From Deltaproteobacteria bacterium (lineage in GTDB: Bacteria > SZUA-79 > Acidulodesulfobacterales > Acidulodesulfobacteraceae), in assembly GCA_023489335.1 (NCBI GenBank), contig JAMDCP010000007.1:1-64000 (forward strand): DNA of 64,000 nt. Direction: 5' to 3'. Position 1 is the first letter of the stretch; each line of letters begins with the position of its first letter. The notes beneath the pieces are model-generated. The model was not told the DNA's origin, made no database searches, and worked only from the letters and a program-made list of their open reading frames with translations. The position numbers and the translations under genes were made by a program. Of this stretch, positions 37,177 through 44,139 are shown one piece after another.

Positions 37177-37264
37177 TCTAATACGGCATCTAATGGTTTT
37201 AAATAGGGTAAAAACTGATTTTTGTAGGGTAAATTTGGAAATAAAATGTAGGGGAAAAACCTAT
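37177..37264 (-). promoter_or_regulatory. Regulatory element copy A with -10-like box, upstream of the d1 operon
   Basis: On the plus strand the half-sites start at 37204 (TAGGGTAAA), 37225 (TAGGGTAAA) and 37249 (TAGGGGAAA), spaced 21 and 24 bp, exactly as in copies B and C. The core CTGATTTTTGTAGGGTAAA is shared. Downstream in the minus direction, TATTAGA (plus strand 37177-37183) starts 24 bases after the beginning of the proximal half-site, the same offset as in copy C, and could be the -10 region. The element is about 80 bases from the start codon of the d1 cytochrome. Confidence 0.78.
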
Positions 37265-37330
37265 GTCCCGGTGAAGGTATATTTGTATTAGGTATATTAA
37301 TTGAGCAAGGGTATTTTAATCGCGCATTAA

Positions 37331-37368
37331 AAAAGCGGACTGCGCATTAGGCACGCGAGCCCGCTTTT
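37331..37368 (-). terminator. Intrinsic terminator after the three-cytochrome unit
   Basis: AAAAGCGG (37331-37338) pairs with CCGCTTTT (37361-37368); on the minus strand the stem is followed by a run of T. It lies just after the stop at 37391 and separates the cytochrome cluster from the d1 operon with its own regulatory element. Confidence 0.75.
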
Positions 37369-37390
37369 GTTTAATCGTTTTCGGTTATAT

Positions 37391-37747
37391 TTACTTTAAC
37401 GATTCCAGATAATTTGCAACCGCATTCAGCTCTGCCGTGGAAAGCATATTCTTAAATGAGGGCATCATAATTGTATATTTTTTTCCGTTAATAAAAGCGC
37501 TGCCTCCCGGATTAAAATAATTATTGGGATTTTTAACGAAGTCTTTTATCCATTCGAGACTTTTTCTCGAACCTACATTGCTAAGATTAGGACCCATATT
37601 ACCGCCGCTTCCATTAATGGTATGGCAGTTTATGCATCCCTTGGTTTCGAAAACAGTCCTGCCGGATGCGGCAAAAACCACATTAACACCATAAAAAATA
37701 AAGAAAAAAAATAAAAAAAGCCTTAAAATAATTTTGTTTTCTTTCAT
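37391..37747 (-). CDS. Small exported cytochrome c (CINCH)
   Basis: This protein of about 118 residues has a strong signal peptide (IILRLFLFFFFIFYGVNVVFA), one CINCH heme motif, the shared GGNMGPNLSNVGSRKSLEWI pattern and a candidate axial methionine in IMMPSFKNM. It ends in YLESLK. It is a soluble periplasmic electron carrier, likely a partner of the d1 or molybdopterin enzyme. A longer frame starts with GTG at 37765, but GGAGG is spaced for the ATG at 37747. It is third in a row of three related cytochromes on the same strand. Confidence 0.9.
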   Translation of the reverse strand: MKENKIILRLFLFFFFIFYGVNVVFAASGRTVFETKGCINCHTINGSGGNMGPNLSNVGSRKSLEWIKDFVKNPNNYFNPGGSAFINGKKYTIMMPSFKNMLSTAELNAVANYLESLK

Positions 37748-37857
37748 TTCTTCATGCCTCCACACCTCCGTAAATTTAATTATAGTTTTATAGCCTTGCC
37801 TTATTATAAATCATTACTCAAAAAATTGCCCGCGGCATTCAAAATAATGAATCTGAA

Positions 37858-38220
37858 TTATTTCAAGGATGCTAAATATTGTGTAAGCCTATTAAGACTT
37901 TTGGCATTTATTTTTTTATTTGCGGGCATAATCGACTCATACACCTTTCCATGAAAAATGACAAAAGAGTGGGGCGTAAAAAAATTTAAGCCGGGGTTCT
38001 TTATCTGCCTTCTAATCCAGGAATAGCTTCTGATTTTACCTATATCCGAAAGGTTTGGACCCCACGACCCGCCTTTTCCGTGAATGGCATGGCATAAAAT
38101 ACACCCCTCCTTTTTAAACAACTGTTTACCCGTCATGTTGCCTGCCATGGCATAACCCGCATTTAAATTTATTACAGTAAATCCTATTACAAAAACCGCT
38201 AATAAAAACATATTTTTCAT
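37858..38220 (-). CDS. Small exported cytochrome c (CILCH)
   Basis: This protein of about 120 residues has a signal peptide (MFLLAVFVIGFTVINLNAGY), one CILCH heme motif, then HGKGGSWGPNLSDIGKIRSY, SWIRRQIKNP and a candidate axial methionine in ESIMPANK. It ends in YLASLK. AGAGGAG before the ATG at 38220 decides the start over an upstream ATG at 38274. It is the most diverged copy of the local cytochrome family. It should be periplasmic and cotranscribed with its neighbours. Confidence 0.9.
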   Translation of the reverse strand: MKNMFLLAVFVIGFTVINLNAGYAMAGNMTGKQLFKKEGCILCHAIHGKGGSWGPNLSDIGKIRSYSWIRRQIKNPGLNFFTPHSFVIFHGKVYESIMPANKKINAKSLNRLTQYLASLK

Positions 38221-38347
38221 GATTTTAATCTCCTCTAAATAAGTATAGATTCCTGCTGAAGCGGGTTGGGACAAAAGTAAAATAGCATGAAATTTTCTAT
38301 ACTATCCTACCCTAAGACCCTGCAGAGAATACGCTTTTATTAAAACC

Positions 38348-38686
38348 CTATTTTAGCGATTCCAAATATTCAGCTACAGTTTCGAGCTGCGCAGGTTTTA
38401 AATGAAAATGGGGCATTATAGACGACGGATTATGGTCGCCCGGATTCTTAATTTGTACTTCGAGCCAGTGAATACTGTGCCCTTTTGCTCCTTCGGTAGA
38501 AAGAGCCGGCCCGATTGTCCCGCCGACGCCGTTTATCGTATGGCAGCTCAGGCATCCGTTCGCATTAATAATCTTCATAGCCCTTGCGGCATTTGATGTT
38601 TGCGCCTGAGCTTTGGCGGCGCCGTAAAGAAATAAAATTGATAAAAACATAGAAAAAACAACAATCATTATCCTATAACTTTTCAT
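38348..38686 (-). CDS. Small exported cytochrome c (CLSCH)
   Basis: A 112-residue cytochrome with signal peptide (IMIVVFSMFLSILFLYGAAKA), heme motif CLSCH, GVGGTIGPALSTEGAKGHSI, HWLEVQIKNPG, and a candidate axial methionine in SSIMPHFHL. It ends in YLESLK. It is the first gene downstream of regulatory element copy C, about 76 bases from the proximal half-site, and so probably leads a three-cytochrome transcription unit that stops at 37331-37368. Confidence 0.9.
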   Translation of the reverse strand: MKSYRIMIVVFSMFLSILFLYGAAKAQAQTSNAARAMKIINANGCLSCHTINGVGGTIGPALSTEGAKGHSIHWLEVQIKNPGDHNPSSIMPHFHLKPAQLETVAEYLESLK

Positions 38687-38734
38687 TTTTAATACCCCCT
38701 TGAATTTATCTTTTTGTTATTTTTATAATTTTAA

Positions 38735-38824
38735 TCTAATATATAATAAGGGGATTTAAAATAGGGTAAACGCTGATTTTTGTAAGATAAATTAGGAAAT
38801 TTTTTGTAGGCAATAAACTTACGC
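38735..38824 (-). promoter_or_regulatory. Regulatory element copy C with -10-like box, upstream of the three cytochromes
   Basis: Half-sites on the plus strand start at 38762 (TAGGGTAAA), 38783 (TAAGATAAA) and 38807 (TAGGCAATA), spaced 21 and 24 bp. The core CTGATTTTTGTAAGATAAA matches copies A and B with one or two changes. A TATTAGA box (plus strand 38735-38741) follows at the same offset as in copy A. The element lies immediately downstream of the response regulator gene at 38837-39493. Confidence 0.76.
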
Positions 38825-38836
38825 GAAAGGATTATA

Positions 38837-39493
38837 TTATTTTTTTAATATCTTAAGCTTAAAAAAAATTAAATCTATTAACTCCGATTTATTTTCGAAG
38901 CCCAATTTTTCCATGCCTCTTGAACGATATGTCGCAACGGTTTTCTCGCTCAAAAAGTGCTTCTCGGCAATTTCTTTATTGGTAAAACCCTTGGCAACCC
39001 CGGTCATAACCTCCTTTTCCCGATTACTTAAAGCATTCCATAAAGCCTCTTCCCTGCTAAGAACATCCTCCGATGCTTTATTCTTATTCGCCATAAAATC
39101 TTCAAGCAGCTGCGGATGTATATATATTTCCCCACGCGCTACCGTCCTTATCGCATAGACTAAATCATAGTCCATGGCTTTTTTTACCAAAAAACCGGAA
39201 GCGCCTGCATCGAGAACTTTTTGCATATACTGCTTATCTTCGAACATAGTTAAAATCAGTATTTTTGAGTTGGGCGAAACTTTTTTGATTTTTGGAATTA
39301 AATCGATTCCGCTTATCTTCGGCATGGATATGTCAAGCAAAACGACATCGGGGTTTTTCGTTTTTATAAGTTCGACGGCACGCAAAGCATCATTGGCTGT
39401 TCCCGCAACACTAATGCCTTCCTGGCTGTCTAAAAATATTTTTAAAGTCGTAAGCAATATAGAATGGTCGTCAACTAATACTATTGTTATCAT
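38837..39493 (-). CDS. NarL/FixJ-type response regulator, paralogue 2
   Basis: A 218-residue regulator with receiver domain (VDDHSILL, DVVLLDISMPKI, GFLVKKAMDYD) and a LuxR-type helix-turn-helix (SNREKEVMTGVAKGFTNKEI, AEKHFLSEKTVATYRSRG). It is one base downstream of the histidine kinase gene, so they form a cognate pair. It is very similar along its length to the regulator at 26881-27540, including the recognition helix, so both may bind the same sites. The repeated element copy C starts directly after this gene. Confidence 0.94.
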   Translation of the reverse strand: MITIVLVDDHSILLTTLKIFLDSQEGISVAGTANDALRAVELIKTKNPDVVLLDISMPKISGIDLIPKIKKVSPNSKILILTMFEDKQYMQKVLDAGASGFLVKKAMDYDLVYAIRTVARGEIYIHPQLLEDFMANKNKASEDVLSREEALWNALSNREKEVMTGVAKGFTNKEIAEKHFLSEKTVATYRSRGMEKLGFENKSELIDLIFFKLKILKK

Positions 39494-39494
39494 A

Positions 39495-41003
39495 TCAGGT
39501 ATTCTCCCTCTTATCTATAACAGGAATATAAAATTTGACCACTGTCCCTAAATTTTTTTCGGATTCGACGGTCAATTCGCCTCCAAATATTTTTGCCCTT
39601 TCTTTCATGCCGTTTATTCCCAAATAATCCTTATTTTCGTCGCAACATCCAAAGCCTTTTCCATCATCCTGAACGATACCCCTAATTTTTCCATCACGCA
39701 TTTCAAGAATTATGGTAACGGAATTGGCGCATGCATGGCGGATAGCATTTAATATTGCCTCCTGAACTATCCTGTATATATTTACTTCCATATTTTTATC
39801 CAGAATGTAATTCTCGATATTGATGGGATAAAAATCTATTTTCATATTAGGATTATTTTTAACAGCCGTCTCAATATATTGATTAATAGCATTAATCAAC
39901 CCTGCTTCATCGAGTATGCTGGGCCTTAAGTTTTTAGCTATATCATGTATGAGATTAAACCCTTCCGTTAAATCATCCCTTATTTGATGAATTTTAATTT
40001 TAACTTCACCCGGGTCATTTATATCGTCAAGTATTCTGAGCCTTATTTTTAAGGAAGAAAGAAATTGACCAAGCGTGTCATGCAGACTGCGGGAGATATT
40101 TTTTCTTTCTTCTTCCTGCGCATTAATGACCCCGCTTATAAAATTCTTCCTTAAGTCTTCATTTTTAATCTTCTCCAGTTCCGCTTCCTTTAAGCTTAAA
40201 GCCATTTCGTTAAAAGCTTTCGAAAGTTTTCCTATCTCATCACCACCTAAAGTATTAACATGAACATCGTAATCGCCATTTTTTATCCTTTCGGCAGCTT
40301 CCCAAAGCTTAACTATCGGGGTCGAAAACCGCCATGCAATAATCTCAAACATCAAATACAACAAAATAGCCGTAAATATTAAAATTAAGCCGATATTTTT
40401 ATAAAAAGAGGGGGCTTCGCGCGTAAAAAAGGAGTCTTTCAAATGTTTCAGGGATACGCCAATCCTTATAACCCCAAGTTTACCGTTAAATACGGGAACG
40501 GATGTATCCAAAATTTTTCCATATACGGCGCTTGCTAATTTAACGGTAGATAAATGATTTCGGGCACCCTTAACCTTTAATACATTATTAGCGATATCTA
40601 AATAAAAACCCTTCCGAAAAGCGGAGGCAATTATTACCCCTTTGTTATTACGGTAAAATATATACAGGATACTCTTATTATTTTTAATCTCGTTCCTTAG
40701 TAAATTATTCAGCCTGTTAACATTTCGATTAAGAATAAAATTTGCCGCATTTTCTTTGATATGCCTTTCAATAACTATACTCATAAACTTTGCATCATGA
40801 GAAATTTCCCCGTTATAAAAAGAAAACATAAAATATATAATCACGAACCCTAAAAAAAGCGTTATAAATATAGCAAGGCCGATTAACTTAATCCTTATGG
40901 AAACATTAAAAATTTTTTTCCAAATATTTAATATGGGGTAAGAAAGAAAACGAAATCCTCTCTCATGGGGCATATTTTTAATTTTTATCTTATTTGGCTT
41001 CAT
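39495..41003 (-). CDS. NarX-like membrane histidine kinase
   Basis: A 502-residue kinase. A first transmembrane helix (about residues 38-62) is followed by a periplasmic sensor region of about 130 residues, a second helix (IGLILIFTAILLYLMFEIIA) and a HAMP domain. The dimerisation/phospho-acceptor region is of the HisKA_3 type (ERKNISRSLHDTLGQFLSSL, histidine in SLHD), and the HATPase domain has N and G boxes (ILNAIRHACANS, VQDDGKGFG). It probably senses a respiratory substrate or redox cue in the periplasm; the ligand is unknown. It is paired with the regulator at 38837-39493. Confidence 0.93.
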   Translation of the reverse strand: MKPNKIKIKNMPHERGFRFLSYPILNIWKKIFNVSIRIKLIGLAIFITLFLGFVIIYFMFSFYNGEISHDAKFMSIVIERHIKENAANFILNRNVNRLNNLLRNEIKNNKSILYIFYRNNKGVIIASAFRKGFYLDIANNVLKVKGARNHLSTVKLASAVYGKILDTSVPVFNGKLGVIRIGVSLKHLKDSFFTREAPSFYKNIGLILIFTAILLYLMFEIIAWRFSTPIVKLWEAAERIKNGDYDVHVNTLGGDEIGKLSKAFNEMALSLKEAELEKIKNEDLRKNFISGVINAQEEERKNISRSLHDTLGQFLSSLKIRLRILDDINDPGEVKIKIHQIRDDLTEGFNLIHDIAKNLRPSILDEAGLINAINQYIETAVKNNPNMKIDFYPINIENYILDKNMEVNIYRIVQEAILNAIRHACANSVTIILEMRDGKIRGIVQDDGKGFGCCDENKDYLGINGMKERAKIFGGELTVESEKNLGTVVKFYIPVIDKRENT

Positions 41004-41045
41004 ATTTTTAACAATTAGTTAAATAAATATTAACCTCCAGGGAAT

Positions 41046-42203
41046 TTATTTTTTTACCCTCATTATCAAAAGATAACAAAATAACGACGAGATTATGAGT
41101 ATGGCCGGAATTAAACCGTAATAATTTTTAAACAATAGTCCCGCTATGCTTCCGCCAAAAAAACTTCCCGAAAATTGCAGCGTATTGTAAACCCCCATCG
41201 ATGTTCCAACTAAGGATTTATCCGATGACGACGAAACAAGCGAAGGCATTATAGGCTCGGTAATCGAAAAGCCCGTAAAAAAAAGAATACCCCCGATAAC
41301 TATAACCGGCAGCGCATAATTACCCGGGTCGGAAAACAAAAATATACTTGAAATGCCCATTAGTACAAAACTAAGTTTTAAAAGATGAACTTCGTATCCC
41401 ATATCGGCCTTTTTTGACGCCTTCATCATGGCAAAAAGCGAAAAAATTACCATCGGAATCAAAATCTTATAATAATAGCCCGTTCCAAGTTCATGCTTAA
41501 CGATGAACGGCAGACTGAAAAAGAAAATCGTCATAAAAAACGATAGCAAAAATCCCTGAATCGAGAGATTCGCCAGTGTTTTATTCTTAAAAATATTTAT
41601 CGCATCTTTAAGGGAAATCTCTATTTCTTTTAGCATTTCTTTACTTCTGGGCTCTTCCACCCAGGCAAGTATAAGAAATGCCGAAAGTATGCCCAATATG
41701 CCCGAAAAATAAAACAGGAAAGAATAGCCGAAATAAAACGACAGAAGCGGACCCAGAACGATGCCGACGACAAAACTGAAGCCTATCGGCATACCCAAAT
41801 ATGCCAGCGCCTTTGCCCTGTCGTTTTCCGAAACCGTATCGGACACCAATGCAAAGGCGACGGAGCTTTCGGCTGCAACCCCCTGCAAAAACCTCAGGGA
41901 AATTAATTCATAAATATTCGAAGTAAACCCGATTATAAATGTTAGGATGCCGAATAAAAGCATACCGGAGAATAGTACATTTTTTCTTCCGATTTTGTCC
42001 GATAGATAGCCGAAAGGTATCTGGAAAATTGCCCTTGATAATCCGTAAATGCCGAACGCAATTCCTATCAGTATAAGATTTGCGGTAAACTTTTCCGCAA
42101 AAAGGGCAAAAACCGGCAGCACAAGAAATACCGCCAGCATCCTTAAACCGACAACGGAACTCATCGCCATAAGCGTCTTTTTTTGCGTCTTATTAAAAGC
42201 CAT
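41046..42203 (-). CDS. MFS transporter (YajR-like N-terminal part, no extra C-terminal domain)
   Basis: A 385-residue major facilitator with about 12 helices. The N-terminal half resembles YajR-type drug/proton antiporters (RMLAVFLVLPVFALFAEKF) and has the loop 2-3 motif GYLSDKIGRKNVLF. YajR carries an additional cytoplasmic domain that is absent here. The substrate is unknown. The gene lies between uppS and the histidine kinase gene on the same strand; nothing links it to the d1 regulon, from which it is separated by 42 bases upstream of the kinase. Confidence 0.88.
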   Translation of the reverse strand: MAFNKTQKKTLMAMSSVVGLRMLAVFLVLPVFALFAEKFTANLILIGIAFGIYGLSRAIFQIPFGYLSDKIGRKNVLFSGMLLFGILTFIIGFTSNIYELISLRFLQGVAAESSVAFALVSDTVSENDRAKALAYLGMPIGFSFVVGIVLGPLLSFYFGYSFLFYFSGILGILSAFLILAWVEEPRSKEMLKEIEISLKDAINIFKNKTLANLSIQGFLLSFFMTIFFFSLPFIVKHELGTGYYYKILIPMVIFSLFAMMKASKKADMGYEVHLLKLSFVLMGISSIFLFSDPGNYALPVIVIGGILFFTGFSITEPIMPSLVSSSSDKSLVGTSMGVYNTLQFSGSFFGGSIAGLLFKNYYGLIPAILIISSLFCYLLIMRVKK

Positions 42204-42243
42204 GCCGCATCTCCCAAGATATTTAAATTATTTTAATCATAAA

Positions 42244-43113
42244 TCACTTTCCTGCACGGATATGGCGGGATTGATAGCTTCTTATAGCCCTTAAAAAATC
42301 AATCTCCCTGAACTCCGGCCAGTAGGCGTCGCAGAAATAAAACTCGCTATAAGCGCTTTGCCATAAAAGAAAACCCGATAGCCTGATTTCGCCGCTTGTC
42401 CTGATAATTAAATCCGGGTCGGGGGAGTCTTTTGCGTAAAGATATTTAGATATATTTTCGACGGTAATAATATTGGACAGATAATCATAATCGGTAAAAT
42501 CGGAAGGATGACGATTATTTACATCTAAAACATTTTTATCCGAATGTTTGCCGGTTACCATGAAAACTGGGTCCGGTTTATTTTTTATGTAAATGTTGCC
42601 TTCAATAAACTTTATGAGAGCATCGCATATCTCCTGCCTTCCCCCGTATCCTAAAGCGATATAAAGCCTGAGATTGGAATAATCTTTTGTTTTTTCCTCC
42701 AGCTTGTCTATTATGGCCGTCAAGTCGTTCGGGAGAAGATCCCTCTTCCCGATAACCGAAACCCTTATTTTATTTTCATTGATAAATTTTGAATCTATGT
42801 AACACTCAAGCTGAGACTTTATAATTTTAAATAAATGTTCTACTTCGGCTTTACTTCTTTTAAAATTATCGGTTGAAAGGGCCCAAACCGTTACCACTTT
42901 AATGTTTAATTCGATGCACCATGACAAAACCTCGTCAAGTTTATCCGCCCCCTTTTTGTGCCCCTTTGAAATATTATCAAGCCCGTATTTCTCCGCATAT
43001 CTTCTATTGCCGTCGAGAATAATCCCGATATGCCCGGGGATTTTTTTATGCGAAATATCCTTTTTAAGTCTTTTTTCGTAATAATAGTATATTAATTTTT
43101 TTATGAAACTCAT
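42244..43113 (-). CDS. uppS: Isoprenyl (undecaprenyl) diphosphate synthase
   Basis: A cis-prenyltransferase that builds the undecaprenyl carrier lipid for cell wall synthesis. Motifs: HIGIILDGNRRYAEKYGL (catalytic aspartate; Leu replaces the usual Met before Asp), VVTVWALSTDNFKRS, DLIIRTSGEIRLSGFLLWQS and SEFYFCDAYWPEF. At 289 residues it is about 35 longer than the E. coli enzyme, mainly an N-terminal extension and an insertion near residues 170-205. Product chain length cannot be read from sequence. It is divergent from the hydrolase gene at 43213. Confidence 0.93.
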   Translation of the reverse strand: MSFIKKLIYYYYEKRLKKDISHKKIPGHIGIILDGNRRYAEKYGLDNISKGHKKGADKLDEVLSWCIELNIKVVTVWALSTDNFKRSKAEVEHLFKIIKSQLECYIDSKFINENKIRVSVIGKRDLLPNDLTAIIDKLEEKTKDYSNLRLYIALGYGGRQEICDALIKFIEGNIYIKNKPDPVFMVTGKHSDKNVLDVNNRHPSDFTDYDYLSNIITVENISKYLYAKDSPDPDLIIRTSGEIRLSGFLLWQSAYSEFYFCDAYWPEFREIDFLRAIRSYQSRHIRAGK

Positions 43114-43212
43114 TATTTTCTTAATTTTCTTATGTTATAATAGAATCCGTTTAAATCTTTTAAGTATTATATGCCTTTTAATATACCATATTCGATAAAT
43201 TTTTAAAAATTA

Positions 43213-44046
43213 ATGCCGTATATCAAACTAAAAAATACAAGAATTTTTTATCTATTACATAAATGCAGGAATGAGGATAAAGCAGAAACCATTCTACTGC
43301 TCCATGGCGCCGGGGGCAACCACCTTTCGATGCTTTCCATTTTCGACTACATAAAAAAGAAATACTGTAAAAATTTTAACATTTTGGTTTTAGACCTGCC
43401 TTTTCATTTCAGGTCGATAACCGAAAAGAACCGCACAGATATAGATACAGGCAATATTCCTATAAATAATGGAATCGAATATTACGCTAAAGCTACCTTC
43501 GCTATCGCCTCAAATCTGTTTAACGAAAATGCCGGATTTATTTTAATCGGCCATTCGATGGGGGCGCAAATTGCCCTCAAGTATGCTTCTTTATATCCTT
43601 GCAAAACAAGCAGGGCAATGTTAATAGCCGGATGCCATAATACCCGCATAACGGACAGTTTTATAAAAAGTTTGGAAAAGTCCTTCGATAAAACGATTAT
43701 GATTTTTCTGAAAGACGCCTACGCCTCCTTTGATAAAAATATTTTAAAAAATGCTATGGATGATATAAAAAGAACGCCGTCCCAAATAGTAATAAACGAT
43801 TTTAAATATGTAAAATATTTCAATGAAGATTTTAAAAATGTCGCCCCTAATATTAACCGGCATAAAATCTTTTTTGATTTAGTATATTCAAAAAAAGACC
43901 GCATCATAAAAGAAGAATGCGTAAAAGAGCTTTACGAAAAACTTGAAAATTCTAAACTTAGCGAAATCAAATCGGAAAATCATATCGAATTATTATTTAA
44001 AAATTTTGAATTAGAAAAAGAAATCGATAAATTTTTATTGACATAA
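43213..44046 (+). CDS. Alpha/beta hydrolase
   Basis: A 277-residue alpha/beta-hydrolase-fold protein. The oxyanion segment is LLLHGAGGNHLSML, the nucleophile elbow is GHSMGA (Ser), and a late histidine is in KSENHIELLFK; an aspartate before it (DLVYSKKDRI) completes a plausible triad. No signal peptide, so it is cytoplasmic. It could be an esterase, thioesterase or C-C hydrolase. The nearest neighbour downstream is aspS after 93 bases, which gives no functional hint. Confidence 0.82.
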   Translation: MPYIKLKNTRIFYLLHKCRNEDKAETILLLHGAGGNHLSMLSIFDYIKKKYCKNFNILVLDLPFHFRSITEKNRTDIDTGNIPINNGIEYYAKATFAIASNLFNENAGFILIGHSMGAQIALKYASLYPCKTSRAMLIAGCHNTRITDSFIKSLEKSFDKTIMIFLKDAYASFDKNILKNAMDDIKRTPSQIVINDFKYVKYFNEDFKNVAPNINRHKIFFDLVYSKKDRIIKEECVKELYEKLENSKLSEIKSENHIELLFKNFELEKEIDKFLLT

Positions 44047-44139
44047 TACCATTCAAAGTTATAAACTTAAAAATTGAATTTTAATCCCGCCTGAATTTTT
44101 GATTTATATATTATCTGTTATCATAAAGTTGGAGAAATT

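Noticed and set aside
37201-37264. Evenly spaced short repeats that could suggest a CRISPR array
   Set aside because: Half-sites are only about 9 bases, just three per locus, with AT-rich conserved spacers identical between loci, which fits an operator and not CRISPR. No cas genes are present.
38275-38347. Possible fourth operator copy (TATCCTACCCTA) between two small cytochromes
   Set aside because: The orientation is reversed and the 21/24 spacing and CTGATTTTTG core are absent.
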